A stretch of DNA of 36,073 bases. Origin: Chloroflexota bacterium. GTDB taxonomy: Bacteria > Chloroflexota > Dehalococcoidia > Lucifugimonadales > Lucifugimonadaceae. The notes beneath the pieces are model-generated. The model was not told where the DNA came from. It did no database searches and worked only from the letters and a program-made list of their open reading frames with translations. Every line of letters starts with the position of its first letter. Positions within the stretch are counted from its first letter, which is position 1. The stretch covers positions 1-36,073 of the forward strand of contig JABIHL010000004.1 in NCBI GenBank assembly GCA_018649665.1, written 5' to 3'. A program made the position numbers and the translations under genes. Of the stretch, positions 30,523 through 36,073 are shown one piece after another.

Positions 30523-31961
30523 TGCCAGAGGATCAGGCTCGACAAACCGATTCCGTAATTGCCGTGATCGCTGACTATGCAGTTAATTACAAGCCAGATT
30601 CGGCTCTGGCGCTCGATACTGCTCGTCTCACACTGATGGATACGATCGGCTGTGCGTTGCTTGCGATGGACTACCCGGCTTGCACGAAGCTGCTGGGACC
30701 TGACGTTGAAGGCACGGTTGTGCCTCACGGCGCCCGGGTGATGGGCACAAGATTTCAACTCGACCCAGTGAAAGCTGCGTTCGATACCGGCGCTGCGATT
30801 CGCTGGCTTGATTTCAACGACACTTGGCTCGCCGCTGAGTGGGGACATCCGTCGGATAATTTCGGTGCGATTTTGACCATGGCGGATCATCTGAGTCGAG
30901 TTGCTAGGTCGGAATCCAATCGACCGATGTCAGTGTTAGATGTCCTCGAATACGCGATAAAGGCTTATGAGATTCAGGGAGTATTGGCACTCCAGAATTC
31001 ATTTAATCGCGTTGGCATCGACCACGTGTTGTTGGTGAAGGTTGCTTCTACGGCTGTCGTTACGGCGATGTTAGGCGGCGACGTTAAGCAGGTTGAGAAC
31101 GCAGTTTCGAACGCGTGGCTCGACGCTACGTTGCGGACTTATCGCCATGCGCCAAACACCGGCTCTCGCAAGTCGTGGGCGGCGGGTGATGCGCTTGGCA
31201 GAGCTGTTCGATTTAGCTTGAACGCTATGGCTGGTGAAATGGGTTATCCATCAGCACTTTCGGCTCCCGGCTGGGGATTTCAAGATGTTTGGTTTAAAGG
31301 GAATGAGATCACTCTCGAACGCGATCTTGACGCATACGTGATGGAGAATATTCTGTTCAAAGTTTCGTTCCCGGCAGAGTTCCATGCGCAGACGGCGGTT
31401 GAGTGTGCTTTTGAACTTCATTCGGAAGTTGCTTCCCGCCTAGACGATATCGAAGAAATCGTGATCACTACGCAAGAATCGGCTCTTCGAATCATCGATA
31501 AGACTGGGCCGCTGAATAATCCGGCAGATCGAGATCACTGCATTCAGTACATGACCGCGATCGGGTTGCTAAAAGGATCGCTCACCGCCGGGGACTACGA
31601 GGACGAAGTGGCGGAAGACCCTCGTGTTGATCAACTGCGCGACAAAATGGTGATGAAGCACGATCAACGATTCACTGATGAGTATCTCGATTCTGATAAG
31701 CGTTCAATCGCCAATGCAGTACAAGTGCGGTTCAAGGATGGATCGACGACAGAAAACGTGGTGGTCGAGTATCCAATTGGTCACCGTCGCCGACGTGAAG
31801 ACTCTAAGCCGTTATTACTCGATAAATTCCGTGCCAATGTAGCGACTCAATTGAACTCTGCCACCGTTGAACGGTTGGTTGAACTCTTCACAGATCAACA
31901 AGCCGTTGAGTCGATGGCTGTTGACGAGATGATGGATTTGTTGATTCCGTCGGTCGATTAG
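30522..31961 (+). CDS. prpD: 2-methylcitrate dehydratase (PrpD, MmgE/PrpD family)
   Basis: A 479-residue MmgE/PrpD enzyme that dehydrates 2-methylcitrate on the way to 2-methylisocitrate without an iron-sulfur cluster. Long stretches are near-canonical Prp[40 protein letters not shown], and [20 protein letters not shown]. Later blocks include [20 protein letters not shown] and [18 protein letters not shown]. The start is GTG at 30522, overlapping the prpC stop by one base, with GAGGAG upstream inside prpC. A longer frame from 30354 runs inside prpC and is not used. The trio prpBCD lacks an obvious local regulator. Confidence 0.94.
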   Translation: MPEDQARQTDSVIAVIADYAVNYKPDSALALDTARLTLMDTIGCALLAMDYPACTKLLGPDVEGTVVPHGARVMGTRFQLDPVKAAFDTGAAIRWLDFNDTWLAAEWGHPSDNFGAILTMADHLSRVARSESNRPMSVLDVLEYAIKAYEIQGVLALQNSFNRVGIDHVLLVKVASTAVVTAMLGGDVKQVENAVSNAWLDATLRTYRHAPNTGSRKSWAAGDALGRAVRFSLNAMAGEMGYPSALSAPGWGFQDVWFKGNEITLERDLDAYVMENILFKVSFPAEFHAQTAVECAFELHSEVASRLDDIEEIVITTQESALRIIDKTGPLNNPADRDHCIQYMTAIGLLKGSLTAGDYEDEVAEDPRVDQLRDKMVMKHDQRFTDEYLDSDKRSIANAVQVRFKDGSTTENVVVEYPIGHRRRREDSKPLLLDKFRANVATQLNSATVERLVELFTDQQAVESMAVDEMMDLLIPSVD

Positions 31962-32102
31962 TCACACCACTAACTGTTCGATCTGGTGCTAATCTTTTCA
32001 ACTGTTTGCGACTTCTGGAGTCAGTCGGCTATCAACAGTGTGATCTCGACTCCTTATGGCAAACGATGATCTGTCCTTAAAAAACGAAAGCACTCGAGAA
32101 AT

Positions 32103-33782
32103 ATGGCTAAGACTACTGGTAGTGATCTTCTAATTCGCGCACTACGAGCTGAGGGCGTTGATACCGTCTTTGGTATCGCTGGCGACCACATTCTGCACAT
32201 GCTGGACACGATGTTCGATGCGCCGTTGCGAATGATTGACTTCCGGCACGAATCGGGTGCTGCCCACGCTGCTGACTCCTATTCGAGAATTCTCAAAAAG
32301 GGTGGAGTCATGCTTTCGACCACCCCGGGGCACGCCAACGCATTGCCTGCGCTCGCGAATGCAATGCACTCCGAGGCTCCGCTGATCAACATTGCTGGTT
32401 CTGCCGAATCGGCGAACATGGGTCGTGGGGCAATGCAAGAGTTCGACCAAATCGGTGCAGCTCGACACATCACTAAAGGCGCATGGGACGTGCCGACGGC
32501 TGCTCGTATTCCAGAATATGTAGCGCTGGCTTTTAGGACTGCTTTGAGCGGACGTCAGGGTCCAGTGCACCTCACGATTCCGCACGATTTTCAGATGGCA
32601 GAAGTAGACGATGCAGAAGCCGCTCGATACGCACCTAACGAATACGGAACGCCGCTGAACGTTCTTGGTGATCCTGCCCAGATCGAACGTGCTCTTGATG
32701 TTCTAAATTCAGCACAGCGTCCTGTGATTTTCGCCGGTTCGTCGGCTGGGGCAACGGCGTTGCCCGCCGAAGTTCAGCGACTCGTCGAGACGCTGCGCAT
32801 TCCGTTCTTCTCGGAAGATTCTGCGAGGGCATTGATTCCAGATTCGCACGAGTACTCGATGGGACTCGGCTACCAGCCGTTGAACCTGACTGTGAAGAAC
32901 GTTGGCGATGCCGACGTGGTGCTGATGCTCGGTAAGAAGCTTGACTACACGAACGGCTTTGGCGGAAACCCACCCTTTGCCGCCGACGTGAAATTTGTTG
33001 TTGTCGATCCTTCACCGGCTCAAGTGGCTCGTGCTCGAACTGCTGCTGTTGGAATCGTTGGTGATGTTGGCTCCGTCGTTACTCAAATGGCCGATGCCGC
33101 TGAAAAGCGTACTTGGACAGAGCGTACTGAGTGGGTAACACGACTGCGAACGGCGTTCGACGAGTGGCATGAAGGTCTCGCCGAGCTAGGCAAGGTCGAG
33201 AATCCGATGCACCCGATGCACATTTCGAACACGCTTCAGAAATTTATTGACGATGACACGCACGTTACGTTCGATGGCGGTGACTATTGCCACTTCTTGC
33301 GTGCTTCGATCAAACGTGACGATCCGTATCGGTTCCACAATGTGTCGAGTTTCGGAATGATTGGTGTGGCACTGCCTTACGCACTCGGAGCGCAAGTTGC
33401 CCTTCCAGACAGCAAGACGGTTCTGGTGAACGGTGATGGCTCGCTAGGGTTCAACGGTATGGAGATCGATACGATGGTTCGCCACAACCTGCCGGTGAAA
33501 ATGATGGTTGGAAACAACTCTATCTGGGGCATCGATTGGCAGATTCAAAAAGGCCTATATGGTCGTCCTGTTTGGACTGATTTGCTGCCGACTCGTTACG
33601 ACATCATGGCTCAGGGTCTGGGCGCCTATGGTGAGCACGTCACCAAGGCTGAAGACGTCGAAGGTGCGATGAAACGTGCGTTCGATCACGATGGTCCTGC
33701 GCTGTTGAACATTGATATCGAGCAGGTGATAAGTCCGGTTGCAGAGGCAGCTATTAGTCGCAAGACTGGATCGCACGGATAA
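32103..33782 (+). CDS. Thiamine-diphosphate-dependent enzyme of the acetolactate synthase / oxalyl-CoA decarboxylase type
   Basis: A 559-residue three-domain ThDP enzyme. The N-terminal Pyr domain has GVDTVFGIAGDHILHMLD and the catalytic Glu, E50, in FRHESGAAHAAD, plus QEFDQIGAARH. The central domain includes VIFAGSSAGATALPAEV. The C-terminal PP domain has the ThDP/magnesium motif from G444 (NGDGSLGFNGMEIDTMVRHN) to GNNSIWGIDWQ. The usual TSGPG loop reads STTPGHAN. It could be a catabolic acetolactate synthase, a 2-hydroxyacyl-CoA lyase, a benzoylformate-type decarboxylase or similar, and sequence alone does not decide. It follows prpD after 141 bp and precedes a cupin gene. The ATG at 32103 has only weak ribosome binding site support. 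Confidence 0.87.
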   Translation: MAKTTGSDLLIRALRAEGVDTVFGIAGDHILHMLDTMFDAPLRMIDFRHESGAAHAADSYSRILKKGGVMLSTTPGHANALPALANAMHSEAPLINIAGSAESANMGRGAMQEFDQIGAARHITKGAWDVPTAARIPEYVALAFRTALSGRQGPVHLTIPHDFQMAEVDDAEAARYAPNEYGTPLNVLGDPAQIERALDVLNSAQRPVIFAGSSAGATALPAEVQRLVETLRIPFFSEDSARALIPDSHEYSMGLGYQPLNLTVKNVGDADVVLMLGKKLDYTNGFGGNPPFAADVKFVVVDPSPAQVARARTAAVGIVGDVGSVVTQMADAAEKRTWTERTEWVTRLRTAFDEWHEGLAELGKVENPMHPMHISNTLQKFIDDDTHVTFDGGDYCHFLRASIKRDDPYRFHNVSSFGMIGVALPYALGAQVALPDSKTVLVNGDGSLGFNGMEIDTMVRHNLPVKMMVGNNSIWGIDWQIQKGLYGRPVWTDLLPTRYDIMAQGLGAYGEHVTKAEDVEGAMKRAFDHDGPALLNIDIEQVISPVAEAAISRKTGSHG

Positions 33783-33810
33783 GTCTGCGCAGAGTCGGCG
33801 AGGTATCAGG

Positions 33811-34173
33811 ATGCTTCCAGAAAATTATTTTTATAGCGAGAGTGATGTTGAGAGGCGCGAGCTTCTTCCCGGTGTGTACGCTCGCCTGATGTGGGGCGAG
33901 AAGATCATGATGGGCATCATCGATATTGATGCCGACACCGAGGTTCCCGAGCATTCGCATCCGCACGAACAGTGCGGGAGGGTGCTCGAAGGGGCTGCAT
34001 GGTTCTACGTTGGCGATTCGGAGCAGCTACTAAAAGCTGGTGATCACTACGTCATTCCCGGCGATATTCCTCACCGAGTGGTTGCGACCGAGAACGGGTG
34101 TACTGCACTCGATATCTGGTCGCCAATTCGCGAAGAATACATCTCGGACGCAGTGGATTTTTTCAACGAGTAG
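33811..34173 (+). CDS. Cupin-domain protein
   Basis: A 120-residue single-domain cupin. Motif 1 is VPEHSHPHEQCGRVLEGAAWFYVG, where the His residues and Gln/Glu can bind a metal. Motif 2 is GDHYVIPGDIPHRVVA. Cupins of this small type serve as sugar or acid isomerases, dioxygenases or ligand sensors, and no specific role is evident. The start is ATG at 33811 with GAGG eight bases upstream. An in-frame extension would overlap the preceding ThDP gene and is not supported. The gap to that gene is only 28 bp, so the two are probably co-transcribed. Confidence 0.87.
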   Translation: MLPENYFYSESDVERRELLPGVYARLMWGEKIMMGIIDIDADTEVPEHSHPHEQCGRVLEGAAWFYVGDSEQLLKAGDHYVIPGDIPHRVVATENGCTALDIWSPIREEYISDAVDFFNE

Positions 34174-34231
34174 AGTCGGACCACTTGCAGCGAGCGTTTG
34201 ATCGCCCGTCGCGGATTGTGATCCAAACAAT

Positions 34232-35164
34232 CTACTCAACCATTGTTAGTTGATATTCGATGGCGCTGTAGTAGAAAGTGCTGAGTCCCTCGAATCCAGA
34301 GTCGGTTCCCACGAGTAGCCAAAGCACTCCGAAATCGTCTGTTGATACCGTCACAGTGCGTCCAGTGTTGTCGAGTGTTTTTATCCTGTATTCGCTACCA
34401 ACGACTTCGAAATTGGCGACGTTTCCGATAGGTAACATTTCGGAGCCGTGGCTGGACTGATTGCCCTTGTCAACGCTTATCCGCAGATGCCCAAGATCGT
34501 CAGATGAAATGATCGGTTCGTCGGTGGATGCGCCTGCTTTTACATACACACTTTCACCTGGAGAACCGCCGATGCCCATCATTGCGGCTGGGACGTTCGC
34601 TGCGATATCGATGGCAAGAACGACTTCGTAGTTGGTATTGGGTTTGAGGCCGGTGATCTGCTTGGTCAGATACATGAACAGATCATCGCTTCGGTTGTGA
34701 CCCTGAATGTAGATTCCGTTGCCATCGAGTCCGTCAGGAAGTTGTCTGAATTCTGTAGCAAGTTCATACAGATCGTCGGTCCAGTTGGCCGGCAGATCGG
34801 CGAATCCTGCGGTCCAGCCTTCGTTGTCGACTTCGAACAAATCCGTGTGAGAGATTTCAGATGGAAATGTAATTTCGACTGGAGTGGCTGTAGGAGGAAT
34901 TGCGGTTGGCGGAACAGATGTAGGTGGGATGACAGTCGGTGTCGCAGGAGCCGGTGTGACTGTGGGAGTGTTCGCTGGAACCGGGGTCGCTGTGCTTGGT
35001 ACTGCTGTTGGCTCAACGGTCGGCGTGTTTGTAGGTGCAGGTGCGATCTGAGTTGGTTCTGCGGTTGGTGGAACGATTCCCTTTGATTGGTCGCTGCATG
35101 CTGTCGCAACAATGGCGATAGCAGTTACGGAGCTTACGATCAATAGTCGATGTATCTGATTCAT
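34232..35164 (-). CDS. Lipoprotein with long Pro/Thr-rich linker
   Basis: A 310-residue exported lipoprotein. The signal peptide (LLIVSSVTAIAIVATAC) ends in a lipobox Cys around residue 23. A Pro/Thr/Ala-rich linker of about 75 residues follows, built on repeated PTxxP and TPxP units. The C-terminal domain of about 200 residues begins near FEVDNEGWTAGFADLPANW and contains ITGLKPNTNYEVVLAIDIAA. This resembles a beta-sandwich, carbohydrate-binding-like module of unknown specificity. The start is ATG at 35164 because the lipobox position then fits. A start 22 codons upstream would displace the signal. It converges with the cupin gene. Confidence 0.78.
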   Translation of the reverse strand: MNQIHRLLIVSSVTAIAIVATACSDQSKGIVPPTAEPTQIAPAPTNTPTVEPTAVPSTATPVPANTPTVTPAPATPTVIPPTSVPPTAIPPTATPVEITFPSEISHTDLFEVDNEGWTAGFADLPANWTDDLYELATEFRQLPDGLDGNGIYIQGHNRSDDLFMYLTKQITGLKPNTNYEVVLAIDIAANVPAAMMGIGGSPGESVYVKAGASTDEPIISSDDLGHLRISVDKGNQSSHGSEMLPIGNVANFEVVGSEYRIKTLDNTGRTVTVSTDDFGVLWLLVGTDSGFEGLSTFYYSAIEYQLTMVE

Positions 35165-35354
35165 TTCGGTTTCGTGGATTCTGTATCTATCTGTTAATTT
35201 GGTCTGTGTTAATAGTGACGAACGAACCACTGAATTCGTTCCATAAATGTTGTGATTGACGACAAAACGATTGTTTTGGCTGATTTACTGGTCGTGACGT
35301 ACGCATGGCTGTGTATAAATTGACGTCGTAGGGGCAATATCGATTTTAGTTCGG

Positions 35355-35381
35355 TTGATGATCGAAATTAAGTCATATACT
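35355..35381 (+). promoter_or_regulatory. Possible promoter for the isocitrate dehydrogenase gene
   Basis: TTGATG (35355-35360) and TATACT (35376-35381) are separated by 15 bases, shorter than the ideal 17. They lie in the AT-rich 276 bp gap between the divergent lipoprotein and isocitrate dehydrogenase genes, about 60 bases before the ATG. No other feature was seen in this gap. Confidence 0.25.
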
Positions 35382-35440
35382 TATTCGCTGTTTGACCCAT
35401 ATATACGCGCCGTTGCACGGCAGTTTCGATAGCACATCTC

Positions 35441-36073
35441 ATGACCCAATCACCTTCAATCATTTACACGTGGACCGACGAAGCACCTGCGCTTGCTACG
35501 CACGCTTTCCTTAAAGCAATTCGTGCGTTTGTGAAGACGGCCGGTGTAGAAATTGAGACACGTGATATTTCGCTTGCAGCGCGGGTGCTAGCGCAGTTCC
35601 CTGAAGTACTCGGAAACGACGCTGTAGAAGACGACCTCGCTGATTTGGGTCGATTGGTTGAACTTCCAGAAGCGAATATCATCAAGCTTCCGAATATTTC
35701 TGCCTCGACTCCCCAGATGAAAGCTTGTATCGCCGAGTTGCAGTCTCTCGGATTCGCAATTCCTGAGTACCCGGACGATCCGGGCACCGACGCTGAACGT
35801 GACGCCAAAGCGCGATACGGCAAGGCAATGGGAAGTGCTGTGAACCCGGTTTTGCGACAGGGCAACTCGGATCGACGTGCTCCGAAGGCCGTGAAGGACT
35901 TCGCACAGGCGAATCCGCCTCGTGCAAGCGAGTGGTCATCTGATTCGAAGACTCACGTTGCGACTATGTCGGATGGCGATTTTTTCCACAACGAAAAGTC
36001 GGTCACGATTGCTGCCGACACGACCGCCAAAATCGAACACGTTTCCAAGAGCGGTAAAACAACGACGCTTGTG
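35441..36073 (+). CDS. icd: Monomeric NADP-dependent isocitrate dehydrogenase, N-terminal part
   Basis: The first 211 residues of a monomeric isocitrate dehydrogenase, usually about 740 residues long. The frame is open to the window edge. The enzyme oxidatively decarboxylates isocitrate to 2-oxoglutarate, making NADPH. Diagnostic stretches are [58 protein letters not shown] and [20 protein letters not shown]. These match the monomeric class and not the dimeric one. The ATG at 35441 fits the family N-terminus ([16 protein letters not shown]). No clear ribosome binding site is seen. It is divergent from the lipoprotein gene. Confidence 0.93.
   Translation, partial: MTQSPSIIYTWTDEAPALATHAFLKAIRAFVKTAGVEIETRDISLAARVLAQFPEVLGNDAVEDDLADLGRLVELPEANIIKLPNISASTPQMKACIAELQSLGFAIPEYPDDPGTDAERDAKARYGKAMGSAVNPVLRQGNSDRRAPKAVKDFAQANPPRASEWSSDSKTHVATMSDGDFFHNEKSVTIAADTTAKIEHVSKSGKTTTLV

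Overview
This 36 kb window looks like a chromosomal segment of an aerobic heterotrophic Chloroflexota bacterium, possibly of the marine SAR202/Dehalococcoidia type. The lineage call is an inference. It rests on the alternative complex III operon, proline/threonine-rich (PTATP-type) linkers in secreted proteins, a monomeric NADP isocitrate dehydrogenase, roughly even base composition, and many divergent paralogues of common enzyme families. No rRNA, tRNA, CRISPR array, phage or transposase gene was seen.

Layout. (1) Positions 1-6156, minus strand: a respiratory operon for alternative complex III (quinol to cytochrome c / oxidase electron transfer), read as small membrane protein, ActA, ActB1, ActB2, ActF-like and ActC (cut by the window edge). 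A TTGACA promoter candidate lies upstream. (2) 6329-9160, minus: a small unknown protein, a GNAT acetyltransferase and a lipoprotein with a collagen-like stalk and seven about 50-residue repeats, probably a seven-bladed beta-propeller. (3) 9462-13145, plus: a TrpB2-fold protein that has lost the PLP lysine, then the alpha and beta E1 subunits of a thiamine-diphosphate 2-oxoacid or acetoin dehydrogenase, ending in a strong terminator. (4) 13220-13640: a repeat-rich intergenic region containing a 94 bp palindromic element and several hairpins. (5) 13651-19639: mixed catabolic and unknown genes (HpcH/HpaI aldolase, NTF2-like protein, DUF971/DinB pair, Gfo/Idh/MocA-like protein, APH-family kinase). 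(6) 19811-21474: a probably frameshifted small membrane-protein gene, radC and an anchored protein. (7) 21621-26315, plus: pxpABC (5-oxoprolinase) followed by the gamma, biotin-carrier and beta parts of a sodium-pumping decarboxylase whose alpha subunit is absent here. (8) 26491-33782, plus: a DapA/NAL-family lyase, a 35-codon cysteine-rich ORF coupled to a TauE/SafE exporter, the methylcitrate genes prpB-prpC-prpD and a ThDP-dependent enzyme. (9) 33811-36073: a cupin, a lipoprotein and the start of monomeric isocitrate dehydrogenase.

Together the genes describe breakdown of small carboxylic acids and amino-acid derivatives. Oxoproline goes to glutamate, propionyl-CoA goes through methylcitrate to pyruvate and succinate, and 2-oxoacids are oxidised by the E1 enzyme. 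Reducing power is passed to alternative complex III, and a decarboxylase may build a sodium gradient.

The most unusual items are the TrpB2-like protein without its PLP lysine or catalytic glutamate, the sodium-pump genes beside pxpABC, and the small cysteine-rich ORF before the TauE exporter.
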